64,000 nucleotides of DNA from Thalassia testudinum (GCA_037157565.1 JAZHRO010000003.1:65164501-65228500); one strand, 5' to 3'. Counted from the stretch's first letter, positions 1-12,577 are shown. Translations and numbers: made by a program. Notes: a model not told the origin generated them from the sequence alone.

Positions 1-678
1 GACCTGGAATAATCGGTGCATCACGGAGATTAGGAGGAACCTCCATATCAAGAACAAAAAAGTCTGCTGGAAAGCAGAATCCTTGGACTTTTACGATCAC
101 ATTTTCAACCACCCCCCTCGGCATTTTCACCAATCTATCAGCCAACTATATGGTAACTGAGATGGGCTTTAACTCCCCAAATCGAAATTGATCAAATACT
201 GCGATGGGAGTTAGGTTGATGGATGACCCCAAGTCAAAAAGGGCCCTATCAAAAGGGAATCCTACAAAAAGCAGGAAATCAGTGGTGTACCTGGGTCCTT
301 TTTGGGCAGTAAGTCGGCTAAAATAACCGCGTTGGCTTCCTCAGATAATACCACCTATCATCCAATTCTCTGTTGTCACTTCGGAGTACAGTAGTCCTTG
401 AAGAACTTGGCAACAGTAGGGATGTGATCTATTACTTCAAGGAGAGGGACCTGAGTGTGAACTTCCTTGAACATAGATTTCAGGTCCTCGAAATTCTGCG
501 TGTCCTTTTTTTGTGCCGAATTTCACCCTAGAACCGTGGGAAAAGGAATGGGAATTTCAGGGTCTAAAGGTTTCTTTCCTTTATCTAATGAAGATGGCTT
601 GTGAGAGGAAGAGGGTTGTGAGCCATCTTGTGGTAGAGCACAGGAAAAGTCATTACCTGCTTGCCTAGATAGCGGGTC
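1..678 (-). pseudogene. Element A: retropepsin (protease) region, broken and cut by window edge
   Basis: This is the minus-strand protease part of a Ty3/Gypsy polyprotein, which would cut Gag and Pol in the virus-like particle. Read on the minus strand, 221-235 encodes DLGSS, the retropepsin active-site motif (family form D-[LT]-G-[AS]-S). It is followed by a stretch like the protease of element F (LKP.. LADR.. PRGVVENVIVKV.. FPADFFVLDME.. NLRDAPII). The frame is interrupted by stops and continues beyond position 1, so reverse transcriptase is not visible here. The nearest relatives known to me are the Athila-like non-chromovirus Gypsy elements of plants. Assignment to protease is firm; the clade is inferred from the Gag C-terminal RSGK motif and the tRNA-Asp primer site. 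Confidence 0.85.
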
Positions 679-2499
679 CTATGTAGTCTTTCCGCTTCTT
701 AAGGTGATAGCTTTTGCATCGGTGTGCTGTCCATGAAGGACGAGAGGAGCAAGTTGGTCTGGATACACAGGGTTTGGCAATAGAGGTGGCTGACCGAGCC
801 CATAACTAGGTGGTGCGGGAGGTGCTTGGAGAACGGCATGTGCCTGTCCTTGTGGTGCTTGGTATCTAGGTGGGGCACCCTGATTCTGCACATATCTCCG
901 ATTTGGGATAGGTTGGGAGGGCAAAGCTCCCTGTGACCTATGCTCCTGCATCATCTGGTTTTGCGTGTTCTGTATGCTCTGTATTTGGTCAGCCATTGCC
1001 TTCATTATTTGTGGGTTGTCATGAGTAGATTTCTGAATTGATGCCTACAATTCCTCCTTTAGAGACTCCAAAGGGTCAGCCCGCTTTGGAGGGTAATTGC
1101 CAGCTTGATGCAACGGCAAATAGATAGAGCGTGTCTGTTGCTGCTAAGATGGAAATGGCTGCTGCCTAGGATACGTGTTCTACACATTCCCGTATTATCT
1201 GGTCTGGTAGTGTGGAGCTTGACTCGATCTCTATAGGTTACTAGACCAGGAGAAATTAGGATGCTGGCGCCAACCAGGGTTATACATTTCAGAATACGGG
1301 TTGTTACACGCATAACCCTGAATAGCATTGACATCTTCATGGGCCGAAGACAACTCAGATGCAAATTCATCAAAAGAATACGCACTTACATCATCATGTG
1401 GTGCGTAACCCTGATTGTATGACACCAGATCCATATTGTTCACAGGTTCTTGGTACGCAGGATCCCATGGAGATGGAGAGAAAGCATCCCGAGTAAATGA
1501 ATATGTACAAGCAAAGGGGGCTCAGAATGCTTGAGAGGAGTAAGACGGAGCAGTGCTGCTAGAAGATCCAGATCTCGCTCGCATTAATTCATCGAGCTTC
1601 TTATCGAGCAGATCCACCTTGTCCAGCTTTTTGGTGATAATGTCCATGTCGGCTAGGGCAAACTTGACTTGAGCTTCGTGGACACTGGCTTGTTGTTGTC
1701 TAGGTCGCTAGAACAGGTTCAATGAGGTAGAATTCATCGAGTTCTCTGCTAAGGACTCGAACAGTTCAAATGCATTGTTCTCGTCCTTCGCTAGGAAATT
1801 CCCACTGCTAGATGCATCAACCAGGTATCGATTTGTGTCATCCAGCCCATGGTAAAATACTTGAGCGAGGTGTCATTTGGGTACACCATGGTGTGGGCAC
1901 TTCCTGAGAAGATCATGGAATCTATCCCAGGCGTCATGCACCTTGTCTCCAAGGCCTTGGGCAAAGGTCGTGATCGCGCGCCTCATAGCATTTATTCAAC
2001 TGATCAGGAAGAACTTTTGGAGGATTTCACGACGTAATTCCTTCCAGGCTCCAATTGGCCTCCTGATGGTCTTGAACCACTAAGCAGCATTATCCTTGAC
2101 AGAAAAAGGAAAAAACTTCATGAGAACAATTCCAATATCTATATTCCTGGGTCAAACTGACTCTGCAATCTGACTCAGATCTTCAATGTGCTGGAAGGGA
2201 TCCTCATTCGAGTTTCCATGAAAATGAGTCTGAACTAGACTTATGATATTCGGCTTTAACTCGAATGCGTCTCCGCCTATGGAAATCCAGACCTGAGGTG
2301 CTATGATTGTTGCCGCCAGATCGTAGAAGTCCCGCAGTTATTCTCCGCATGGTGGGTGCTGCATTCTGTCGAGTGTGGTTTGAATCTGGTCGATGCTTTG
2401 CTCGTATTTTTGTTTCGTTTCCTCGACCTTGTCTTCCAGACGAGCCATTGGGTCCTGATTCTAAGGGTCCTGATGAACTCGAGGATCGAGATTAGCCAT
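679..2499 (-). pseudogene. gag: Element A: gag, broken by stops
   Basis: Structural Gag of a Ty3/Gypsy element, forming the particle shell around the RNA. The start is the ATG at 2499-2497 (MANLDPRVHQ). Reading down the minus strand there is a coiled N-terminus (EDKVEETKQKYEQ), a core segment with SNEDPFQHIEDL, a central region with NNAFELFESLAENS, then NPYSEMYNPGWRQHPNFSW, a signature of Athila-like Gag. It ends in a Gln/Pro-rich tail with ITLRSGK near 682-702. Several nonsense codons interrupt the frame, for example TAG soon after the start, a TAA after MQHPPCGE and a TGA after QIAESV. Gag of element F (54901 onward) has the same order of motifs. No function is expected. Confidence 0.9.
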
Positions 2500-3260
2500 C
2501 TCAGCAAATCGACTGGAAGAAGGTTGAGAAGTGAGGTCGAGTGAAAATCGCCTTTGTTGCCTTTGCTGCCTTGGGTTCGACTCCCAAGGTCCTACAAGTT
2601 TAGGTCTTAACGACCTTCATTACATACACCAACTCAAAGGGTTGGTGTAGTCAAGCAGAACAAGGCTAAGGCCTTGTTAATCAGAGTGGTCCTTTAGATC
2701 AAATGATCGGATTTTTCGTTTAAATTTGTGGTATTAAAAATTCGGCGAGAAACCGAATACAAGGAATTCCCGTCTCACAGGCTAACCCAGCCAGTCTGGT
2801 TACGAGGGGACTATGAGGAAGGTTCTTCCTTTGGCTTTCGCCTCCAGTTCCGTTACCCCGCTGCCACAGTCGTTTGACACTACCCCGCAGGTTTAGTCAC
2901 CAGGTTTTGTAAGAGATGTTGAAACTACCCAGTAGTTTCAAGCCAAATGCAGGTTATTTGATGTATTTTCATGAATTTTTAACATGTTTCTTTTCAATTT
3001 ACCAGATGGTGGGTGGTTCACAAGGTGACTCGCCTCACCGACTAATTCTTGGGCTCGTCGGAGTCCAAGTTAGTCTATGTGGTCCTATAGTCTCATGCAC
3101 TTCTAAGTTCCTCTTCAAATTGAAGACCGCAATTCAAATGTATACTCTAAAGTAAGATGGAATCCAAATGTTTTGAAATTTTGCAAGAAGATTCCTTTTT
3201 CAATAAGCTTTTCCGAGAGTATTTTTTCTAAATTTTTACTATTTCCAACAATTATTTATG

Positions 3261-3265
3261 AATTT
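3261..3265. repeat. Target site duplication AATTT of solo LTR H (pair 5907-5911)
   Basis: AATTT directly precedes TGTAACG and directly follows CGTTACA. A perfect 5-bp match fits Gypsy integration. Confidence 0.85.
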
Positions 3266-5906
3266 TGTAACGGACGTGTGCCCCAGACGTCTTTTAAGAC
3301 GTCTGGGAGGTTGTCCAGACGTCTGACCAGATGTCTGGGATCGTTTCCAGACGTCTGGAAATCCGTTATTTTCGACACGCGCGAGTCGAAAATAACGCCT
3401 TTCCTTCCTCCTGCGGCTGCAGATTCCCCTACCGTGAATCCTTCTCTCTCCTCTCCACGCGACCTTAAAAGGGCACGCCTCCCCTTACTCCGTCACCACC
3501 ATCTCCTTTCTCTTCTCCTTCAGCTAGAGTGCGAGAGTGAGCGCAGGGGCGACAGCAGCGGCCGCAGTGAGCGTGGAGGAGGTGCTGCGTGCGAGAGCGG
3601 AGCTCTGCCGTGAGGGAGAGCTCGCCGGGGCAGCTAGGGCCGGCCGGCGGAGGGCGCAGGGGGCGCGGAGCGACGCGGAGGGGGGGACTGCTGTGGTCTG
3701 AGCAGCAGGCACGCGAGGTGCGACGCGGGCGGCGTCGCGAGCGGAAGCCGGGTGGAGCCCTGTTCTGGAAAAATTTCCAGAATCAGACGTCTGGGTTGAT
3801 AGGCAGACGGCGAGGGCGACGTCTGGTAGATCTTCCAGTCGTCTGAAAGGTGAGTTTTCCATCTTCTTCTTCCTTCCTGTCGACTGACCGTACTGAGGGA
3901 GGGAGATGGGTGTGCGCAGGCTCGGTGATTCGCCATCCAACGCGAATCAGACGTCTGTCTGTTATACCAGACGGCGGGAGTGACCTCCAGACGTCTGGGG
4001 TGACCATCGGACGTCTGGGAGATAGGCCAGACGTCCCCGCAGATTTCTGGACGTCTGGGAAACCACGCTGAGCAGGTAATTCTCTGATCCACTTTTTAAG
4101 ACGTCTGGAAGAAGTTCCAGACGTCTGATTTTGCACAGTGTCGTCGTTTTTGACCCGTTTAGGGCCCGTTCGGGTTCCGTTTTCCGCGATTCGAGTTGCG
4201 TTCTTTTCAGAATTAATTCCTCTACCCGTCTACAGTAGCTATACATTGTTTTGAGACACTCCTTGTGTTTGATCCTTGTGATAGGACCTCCTTCAGTTGC
4301 AGTCTTGGGAGTCGCGGAGGCACGCGGGATTCCCGATCACGCCCCCATTACTCTCGTTGTACCTGGTAGAGTGGCTTTAAGTTATTAATAAAATCTGTTA
4401 AAGTATGGAACCATAACTAGAACCTAGGACATTGCATGAATCCTAGGAATGAGAAATATATGATAGCTCCTAGGTGTTGCATGAATCCTAGGGCTGGAAA
4501 ACTAGATTGTATGATAGATCCTAGGATATGGCATGAATCCTAGGATGGGGAAAAACTAGTGGAATGTATAATACTGCAGTCTTGGAAAATGGAAAGAGAT
4601 ATAAAGCTGCCTGTAATTTGAATTAACAGCTGCCTGTTGTGAATAAATAACGTGGTTGAGAACATGGATTGTAAGAATGTGAAACTGGAAAGTGAAACCT
4701 GGACGTTTGAGTAAAAAGGATGGAACCCTACGGGGAAGTAGGAGTAGAACTCCTGGAAGGTGAATGGAATAGTTTTAGGGAAGTGAGCTAGCCCTTGAGT
4801 ACGGAGTACCAAGGAGAGCGACTGTCCCCCCGTTTAGTGCAGAGCAAAGCTAGCCGCCCCAGGGACCCGGGGTTAGGACTGGCCACTCTGTAACGACTTG
4901 CTGGCCCTCGCGTACGTAGTACCGAGGAGAGCTACTAGTGTAGGGAGGTACTAGCTACCCCACGGGTCCCGGGGTTCTGCTAGCCTCCCACACTGACTTG
5001 TTAGGCCCGCTGGGGCAAACCAGGATAGTCAGGCGAGGGTGCACGGACTGTGGAGGGGCAAGGCCCCGGTTTGGTTACTGTGGAGGGGTTGGACCCCTGT
5101 TACTGAGAGGGCTCTGCCCTGGACTGGTTCCGTGCTGTGCTTTGGGCGCACCCGTTAACGGAAACGACTGACTGCGTGCCAGTACGGGTTAGCTACCTGT
5201 GCATTTATCGCACGTGCCGTAGTCACCGTTACGTCTGTCAGTGACCTTGGGGTGGTTGACTGAGGGTAGGATCACCACGGGGGACTCTCCCGGCCAGGAG
5301 AGCACCACGTGCTACTTCTACTTTTTGGAAAAGACTGCAATCAAGATCGTTCCCACGAGGAACATTCGAGATCAAGAAAAAGATTTGGGGAATAAATGAA
5401 ATAGTGAGACAAGTGAAAAATGTGAATAAAGAAAGTAATAGAACATAACAGCTACTGTACACTTTACTGTTGTCTTTAGTTTTAGTTGCCACTCTACTCA
5501 GCGTTTTGCTGACGTGTTACACTCGTTACCTTTTCCAGGACCAGGTGTTGAGCAGCCAGGGTCAGCGGCTGTAGAGGACGCTGGGCCGAGTAGGGTCCAG
5601 TAGAGTTACTACTATCTTTTGTACCTCTTTGTTTCCGTTATAGTGAGTAGTTGTTGTTTCCGCTGTACTTTTCTTTACCTGCAGTTCATGTTATATGATA
5701 AATGTTGTTCTACTGTTGTGGTGGTATATACTATAGTAGTTTCTTTCCTTACTGCTGTACTTTCTTACTGTTAGTTATATTCATGCTGAATGTGGTTTAT
5801 TTTACTGCTCTTTTGATTACTTCCTCGTTGGACGACTAGGTCTTGGGACTAGTCGAGTCGGTCCGGTTCTCGTGTCTCGTAGGGACTCGGGAACTGGGTC
5901 GTTACA
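3266..5906. mobile_element. Solo LTR H, TGTAACG...CGTTACA, inside leader of A
   Basis: A 2641-bp insertion with inverted ends TGTAACG (3266-3272) and CGTTACA (5900-5906), flanked by a perfect 5-bp duplication AATTT (3261-3265 and 5907-5911). It contains no gag, pol, primer site or internal LTR pair, so it is read as a solo LTR left by recombination of a full element. Ends of this type are common in Gypsy chromoviruses, but clade is unproven. It carries 13 GACGTC sites between 3283 and 4130, three tandem copies of a block of about 60 bp with CCTAGG (about 4420-4560), and a two-copy block of about 120 bp (about 4799-5005). Confidence 0.85.
3283..4130. repeat. GACGTC palindrome cluster in solo LTR H
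   Basis: 13 exact GACGTC, six as CAGACGTCTG. The first two form a hairpin: arms CCCAGACGTCTT and AAGACGTCTGGG with a TT loop (3278-3303). Open frames over the region are not genes. Confidence 0.9.
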
Positions 5907-6397
5907 AATTTTTAACAAACCAGAGGTAAAATCTGGGATTTAGACCCTATTTTGGTTTCTCTGTTGGAAACAATATCAAATATGCTTCAAAAATTTTGTA
6001 AAAATATAATGTTGAAAGCTAATTTGATTATCTTTCAAACCACATAAATTGTGGGTAAATTCGATTTGTATGTTAGTCAAAATTGATTTCTAAAGTTCAT
6101 AAAAGTTCTATTTTCAATCAATCTGACCAGTATGTACACAAATTTTTAAACATTCCACAAAAGGAATTTCTTTTTGGGAAAAAGGTGTTGGAAAGATAAT
6201 TTGAATATCTAGTTCCACTCCAAATTTTAGGATTTTTGGAGCATCAGAAACACGGCTATTGAATTTTAAAGATGACACTTAATTTTTGGCCGAGTTTCTA
6301 ATAAGAATGTGTGCACCTAATTTTTGCAGCCCCTACTTTGTGTCATTCCTGCACAAAAAAATACTATATTAGAGATGAAATCAAAACTCACCGTGCC

Positions 6398-6415
6398 TCC
6401 CCGGCAACGGTGCCA
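6398..6415 (-). other. Element A primer-binding site (tRNA-Asp)
   Basis: On the minus strand this reads TGGCACCGTTGCCGGGGA, which pairs with the 3' end of plant tRNA-Asp(GTC) with one mismatch. It lies 3 bp inside the LTR end at 6419. Confidence 0.9.
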
Positions 6416-6880
6416 ATTTGATTGTGGCATGGATCGTGTAGAAAATTAACACGTTGTAGTATAGTACAAAATATGTCTCAAGCAAATAATTAACGGAACT
6501 GGTGAGTCCCGATCGATCACAGGGAGGCAGAAAGCACTTTTGATTTCATGCGTTGTTCCAAATATAAATACTAAATAGTATAGACACAATACATATATCA
6601 ATCAAAGAGTTTGAACATGAATTGCATATATCTAACTAAACAAACTCTAACATAAACGTAAGCTACTTATGTAACAGAACGAGGGCACCACGGGTGGTTT
6701 GTGGTGGCCTTCTAGAGAGGTTTGGAAGAGCAGCAACGATCCGTTGAGGTGGCCCAACGAATGCTTCAGACGGAGGTACAGAGACAGATGCAGAGAAGGC
6801 GGGAAGAAGAAGAGAGAGGGGATGTAGGAGGAAGAAGAGGAAAGTAAAGAATACTTTAAAAGGGGACCCTTAGGCCTCTT

Positions 6881-6886
6881 TTTATA
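6881..6886 (-). promoter_or_regulatory. Putative TATA box of LTR A
   Basis: Minus strand CTATAAAAAGAGG, about 1.15 kb from the LTR start once B is removed. This matches the TATA position in LTR C (about 1.19 kb). A C/T-rich transcript start follows. Confidence 0.6.
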
Positions 6887-7314
6887 GCCTTTGTGAAGGG
6901 CATTTGGATCCTTAAATTTGTGCAAAGGTCTCAGATTAATCAAATCCGTTGATCGGGAGATCAACGGCCCTGATTAAGCCTTCCAAATCCTTCTTTTATC
7001 CTCGATTTAATCTGGTGCTGCCTCGTTGTAGCCTATGCATCCTTGGATCAAGATCTGATGGCTCCTGCTCGCTCACGCTCGCCCGTACACCCACGCACCC
7101 GCCGCTCAATGCTCAAACACACCTCAACTCCTTAAGGATTCTCAGTCGTCCGATCTCTTGATCGGACGACCTAAAAAGCCTGTGTAGCACCCGTTGAATC
7201 CTTAAGACATGCATCATCGCACGCATCTACATCTAACACTTCCGTGCTGGCCACGCGTTCGCTGTCGATCCACCTGATGAAGATTCGGCAGTCAAATGTC
7301 ATCTATGGGCGCCC

Positions 7315-7319
7315 GTCTC
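7315..7319. repeat. Target site duplication of element B, GTCTC (pair ATCTC at 16332-16336)
   Basis: Four of five bases agree. The sequence on both sides joins to give one LTR of type A, supporting the insertion point. Confidence 0.65.
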
Positions 7320-9490
7320 TGACAGGAGGCGGTTCTCATGCATGTTTTAAAAATAGAGATCTAGTCGTAGCATAGTGCATGAAAACTCTCGTCAAAAATA
7401 ATTTATAAAATAACGAGACTTAAGTCTTGGTCGTTCATCTCTAGGAGGCATTTAGAAAATGCAAATTTGAGTTCAATCTAGCTTGCTCTACTTATTCAGA
7501 AATGCATGCCAGTTTACAATAATTCGTATTGATGCATGACATGCTTAGTTATAGGAGAATACAAATTTCGTGCATGCAACTTTAATCACAAGGAAATATG
7601 GCAATTAGCTCATGGTGACTTTGACACATAGACATAGAGATATATAAAAGATGATTCATTGATTGCATCATGGTGGCCACAGAGTGAAGCTCACGGAAAG
7701 CTTGTACAGGAAAGCTTGAAAGCAATAAATTAGCTAACATAAAACGACTGCATACATGAATCTATGGAGGGATTATGCATGCATCATTTGAGGAGAATAT
7801 GGAACTACACTACTAAGCAGTAATAAAGCATTAACCTACGAAGAACTATGCTACTTATCTAGTTAACATAATGAAGGGCATTCGGAGGTAGCTCCGATGG
7901 CCTTTGACTTGGTTGAGAGGTGGAGGGGCGGCCAATGGCACTTAGGCCAACCCTTGGAGAGAAGTTTAAGGTGATCTAGGCTTGGCATGGAGGTGATGGG
8001 GATGCCATGGTGTGCCCGTGGAGATGGAGGTGGAGTAATGGAGATGGAATGAAGCTAAAACAAGATGGAAGGCTAGATGGGTGCAAGTGGCCACCCAAAG
8101 GTCCTTTAAGTAGACCCAAGGGAGCCTCTCTAGAGAAGTGTGGAACTCTCTGGAGAGGCCTATGGTGGAAGCTCGTGGGAGAGTGAGAGACAGGATGGAT
8201 GGGTGATTTTTAGATCCAAATTTGGTGGATCTAAAAATTGAATGCATCTTGGTTGCTATTTTTAGCAACCAAGACAACAACACATGGTAGAGAGTTCTAA
8301 AGAACTCTAGGTTAGGTATTTTCATATAGATGGTGTGTGTGGGTGTGTGTGGGTCGAAACTTGGGTGGTTAGGTTGATTAGGTTAGGTTCTAGTGGGTTT
8401 AGGTCAAGGTAGGTCTCAAATAAAGGGTTGTAAACCCCAATTCATTAAGGTAAAATGCAATTAAATTTAATACAAGTTTATTTGGATGTGTGAAACCATA
8501 ATTGAGAGTAAAATAACTTAATTAAGGTAGGTCTAGGTCAATTGGACTCTCACTGAGTCCAATTGGACAGTGTGTACTGAGATCATAGCTCAATTGGACT
8601 TAATGAGTCTAGTCGAATAGGCTGATGGAATTGACTAAGATCCAAGTCAATTAGGTTTAGTGAGGACTTAATTAGCTTCTTAGGGAAATCTAGAGGTGAT
8701 GTACTAGGTTTAGGGTACCTTAATTTAGGTTCCTATGGGGTTGGAATTGGGTTTAGGGACCTAGGAATTCAAGATCCATGCTTGAATTCAAAAATAGGAA
8801 CTAGAGAGCAGTTCCAAACATCTAACAATATTGTCAGACGTCTTAAAATGAAAAGTTAGACGTCCAGACTTGTCTGGACATCCAAACAGAGGCAGGGAAG
8901 AATTAAGTTTCTATTTGCAGAAATTGGACATCTAGATCAAGTGTCTGGACATCTTAAAATGCTGCAAAAGTGGGTTTTAGGTGCGTGGGTTGTGACTAAG
9001 GGTTTTGGACGTCCTGTAACTCATCTAAACATCTAGATAGAGGCTAGAAATAGGATTTTATGGCTTCCTAGGTTACAGTGACCTAATCTAAGGGTGGCTA
9101 AGGCTTAAGGAAGCTTCTAGGTTGTCCTAGGGCTACGATAGACCTAAGTTCTTCATTGTTCACTGCTTTATTCCTACTTAAAAGAATAGCATACCTCAAC
9201 CCCTTACATTATTTCTACTACATCTTATTCCTGGTCTTCTGCTCCAACTCAGCTGCAACTCTGGCTTCAAGTCCAGCTTCACATTCAGTCTCAGATCCAG
9301 CTCTTGAGCTTCTTATTTCCTGCAATTTACATAATGCGCCTAATTAGTATATTATAGCATTATTTTATGCATAGCTATAGGAGGAACAGTACAGATGCAA
9401 ATAATGCTTATGCATGCATGAACTGCCCCAACTTTCGCTAAGTCCTAGCCTAATTCTAGACAATTAAGACCTATGATTGCTGCGCAATCA
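7320..9490 (-). repeat. Element B 3' LTR
   Basis: 2171 bp, direct repeat of 14237-16331. The minus-strand start TGATTG-CGCAG-CAATCA forms a 6-bp hairpin. It contains two adjacent hairpins (8207-8237, stem 12; 8248-8273, stem 11), a TG-rich tract at about 8330-8353 and three exact GACGTC sites in 8840-9015 among many one-base variants. Three other-frame open stretches inside it are not genes. Confidence 0.92.
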
Positions 9491-9502
9491 TACCCCATGC
9501 CT
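9491..9502 (-). other. Element B polypurine tract at LTR border
   Basis: Minus strand AGGCATGGGGTA directly before the 3' LTR. The same AGGCATGGGG core borders the 3' LTRs of C, D and F. Confidence 0.8.
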
Positions 9503-10668
9503 AAATCTTACTAGTCCTTAGCAAATGAAAAACTAAATTATTCACAAAATGGTCCCTAAGGGATTGATTATTTTATCAAGTGTATGCTAAGAGATTTTTC
9601 TCCTTTTTGTTTTCATCCTATGCTCTAGAAATCTATACAAATGTGAAAGTGCAACTACGTAGCTTTTTCTTCTTTTTTTCTTTTTTTATTTTTCAGTTTT
9701 TCTTTTTCTTTTTATTTTTATTTTTTCTTCTCTTTTTTTCTACATATAATTTTTTTTTTCAACACAACACAAGCTATCATGCATTCATAAACTTTATTGA
9801 GGAGATATTATTAGGGATTGGTGGTACTCAAGAAACATTGGGTGACTTATTTGGTGGAAATGCCTACTTACGGCACCGAGTGAGACGAATAGGATGGTGT
9901 ATTTTTGACATTGACATCAATACCCTCCTTCAACCAAGAATTCCGTAAAGAATGGTAGTAACCATCCACCTTAGCCCTAGTTTTGTGAAAACTCACTCTC
10001 CACGTAATTGCCTTATTTGGTGGCTCTCAAATTTCGAATAAAAATGTATACGTAGGAACCAAGAGCGAAAACTACGCCTAATCTCTGAGTATCATCACCT
10101 AATTTTCTAGGATTACAGATTCATTGCACTAATCTTAGAGCACCAGTCTCTCTATTCTCATCTCACATTATTTGGTGGATTTTTGGAAGAAAATCTGCCA
10201 AGCTCCAAAAACACTGTCCAAGGGTTCAGGAAAAGAAGCACTGCTTCTTGACAGACTAAAGATGTTTATCAGCCTTCACCATGAATCCATTGCAAATTCT
10301 ACGTGTGTGTGAAAAATTGTATTGGATTCCAGATTACAAGAATCAACCAGAGGATAAAATTCGTAATGCATTCTCTTAATAAAATAATCTTATTCATGGA
10401 TGCACTAGGTATATATGCTATAAACAAGTAACCTCTTATATTCGTACTTCATGAAATTTCCCTTTCGGGTTACATTCAGCTTGACCCTAAATTTATAATA
10501 AAAGGTAAACGGATGAGTCAGAAGTGGCTGTTGTGAACGATTTTTAGCTTCAATGCGAGAATTGGAGGTGAAGTCAGTTGTTCTTTTATTTAGGGTCCTA
10601 AAGTACACTTGACATGCAGCTCTGAGGTTTTCCTAAATGTTGGCATAAAAATTTTCAGTTATCGTATC
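9503..10668 (-). other. Element B 3' untranslated module
   Basis: Between the two polypurine-like sites. It holds a pyrimidine-rich tract on the plus strand (about 9663-9765; A/G-rich in the element sense) and three scattered copies of TTATTTGGTGG (about 9850-10180). No coding frame is supported. Elements C, D and F have an equivalent module. Confidence 0.6.
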
Positions 10669-10686
10669 TACCCCCCCATGCCTAAG
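10669..10686 (-). other. Element B inner polypurine-like site
   Basis: Minus strand CTTAGGCATGGGGGGGTA, 1.2 kb upstream of the LTR-border tract, just after the coding region. An equivalent second site is present in D (43269) and F (60724). Confidence 0.6.
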
Positions 10687-11128
10687 TTCTTGCATGTCCT
10701 CATGCATGAATATAAAAGAAAATAAATACAGTAAGGAGTAAATGGGTAGAAATCACCTAGAATTGCTTCTGAATTTTAACGTTTAGCATCGGCCAACGTA
10801 ACAGTATGCAATATGCAAAAAGAAAATATGCTTAAAAGAAAAATATACTATGTATAAAGCTAGTATGTATAGGTGATGATAGAATGTGAGGTAGATGCTG
10901 AGTTTAACGCCTCCAACTGGACAAAAGCTCAATCAGATATATCAATTCTAGCATAGGATCCAGTCAAGATTAAGAGAAAGATGTGCTTGTATGCTCCTAG
11001 AATCAATGGTCTGGAGATGCGAACTAACTGATTGTGCACCCCTACTCCAAAAATTCTTACTATAAGAAAGTGTGGAGTGGTAATGGAAAATAGAGGATAA
11101 TCAAAGGGGGGTCATGATGTTGATTCAG

Positions 11129-12577
11129 CTAATTTATCATGTCCCACAATTTAGTAGGAAGTTGATAAGAGAGTAGATCAACATGTATCTCAGAACCAAA
11201 ATCTGAGTCATAAGTATCCTCATAACGATAATTGAAATCAAAAATCATGCCCTCTCCAGGCTTTGGATCAAATGGGGGTATCCGTGAAAGTAGAAGATCT
11301 GTGGGGAGGTCACTGAAATCCTCGTCAGAAATTATTTCATCCTCATCAGTACTCATCTTTGATTCATCGGAGGCTGACTCTTCAGGCTCGGAGTCAAGCC
11401 ATCCATTAGATTTACTAGGATGGTAGGTGCATCCCCAACTCATTCTGCTCAAAGCTTCACCCTCGTATGCGTTGGGCTCCTCAGTAATTCTTGCCTCAGG
11501 TAGCATATTTATTTCTTCGATCAAGTCATCTATAGCTACTTTTGATCTTCGGATGTCAAGATCAGGGATAGAAAGTGTCATCTCAGAATCTCTAGCATCC
11601 GCATTAAGGATGTAGGTGAAAGAAGAAAGTGCAAATCAGAAGATGCTGGCCTTAGCATAGGTTCACCTACAATAGGAAGTGGCCTAGGCTACTTAGTAGT
11701 GTCACATGAATTGTTTGCCTCAAGATCCATATCCTCAACTAGATTTACTTCCCTTATCATGGTTGAGTTATCTAACCCAAGAGGTATCTCCCAGGATTCA
11801 GGATAATTCAATTGTGGCTCAGTCTTGAAGATATCAGTCCTTTCCTCCTCAGTTTCCTGAATGGAGTTCTCAGACAAACCCATTCTGAATATTTCCTGCT
11901 CCTGTCTCATATCCAAGCTAGATTCTTCTTCCCTGAATTATCTTTCAGCATCTGCTCCCGAGAATCTCCTGTGTGTCTATCCAGCGTAGTCGTTTCAGAT
12001 TCTTCGAGGTCTTCAAAGCTATTTTCCACTTGATATCTCAAAAGCAGTAGTTCTTGAGTTTCCCAATTTTGTCCAATTAGCCTTGTTATCCCTGTTGTTC
12101 CCTGAAGGAGCTCCATCAAAGCTACTTGATACGAAATCCAACTTCGTCTTTGGTTTGGATCAGTGGTAGCTTGGATTTCATTTAGATAGAATGCGGCCTT
12201 CTCCTTAGCGCTAGCTATGGCTCTCTGTATTCTATAATGCGGTCACATATGCACTAGTAGTTCTTTAGGGGTTCCAAGGGGTGAATTAGGTCTACCCATA
12301 TTCCATGGGTGAGAAGCAGGAGTATGAAATCCATATCCTATGTTATAAGATGCGGTCCTTTGAGGGACCGACTAGTATGGGTCATAATATCCAGTGTTAG
12401 GATATGGGTTAACCATCTCGGTAACCCGATGAGAAGGATCAAGGGAAGCGAAAAGTCGCCTTTGCCACCTTGGGTTCTGATCCCAAGGTTGAGCTGATTC
12501 AGTGACCCAGGCTCTCAGATAAGCTCGTGGTCCAGCTCTTCTGGATCTTGATTAGGTCCAAATCCAGGGTTAGCCAT
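11129..12577 (-). pseudogene. Element B acidic protein frame, broken
   Basis: I do not recognise the product. From the ATG at 12577 (MANPGFGPNQDPEEL) the likely original frame shifts once near 12515, then runs through a Tyr/Pro/Asn-rich part (NPYPNTGYYDPY, GFHTPASHPWNMG), a helical Gln/Ala-rich part (AIASAKEKAAFYLNEIQATT) and a long Asp/Glu/Ser-rich C-terminal part. That part includes 11581-11129 (DLIEEIN.., EPEESASDESKMSTDEDE.., ending LWDMIN). Stops lie at TAG after YYDPY and TGA after ELLVHM, and more breaks separate 11907 from 11581. It has no zinc knuckle, protease or polymerase motif. C and D carry proteins of similar make-up at the same place. It might be a much-diverged Gag-like or accessory protein; that is a guess. 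Confidence 0.55.

Larger units (their letters stand above)
2500..6397 (-). other. Element A: untranslated leader (interrupted by solo LTR H)
   Basis: The stretch between the primer site and gag of element A. Without the insertion H (3266-5906) it is about 1.25 kb. Positions about 2560-3160 match 12470-13200 of element B block for block, including the TTGGTGTA/TTGGTGCA stretch, 'aaggctaaggcc', and the block 'gttacgaggggacta' followed by 'aaggttcttcct'. The rest is AT-rich and shows no reading frame I can support. Confidence 0.7.
6419..7319 (-). repeat. Element A 5' LTR, 3' half (split by element B)
   Basis: Begins (plus view) TGATTG at 6419. Together with 16337-17046, which ends CAATCA, it makes an LTR of about 1.6 kb with a 6-bp terminal inverted repeat. 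The 3' end carries the 'tgcctccctgtg' block seen just before the primer site in the other families. A hairpin of two perfect 11-bp arms lies at 7145-7170 and is shared with the LTRs of element C. The final 5 bp (7315-7319) are the target duplicated by B. Confidence 0.8.

Noticed and set aside
3524..4092. Minus-strand genes of 138 and 152 codons
   Set aside because: Inside solo LTR H and produced by repeated CAGACGTCTG, which translates to recurring QTS/RRL motifs.
9580..9948. 122-codon gene rich in Phe
   Set aside because: Arises from the T-rich tract in the 3' module of element B.
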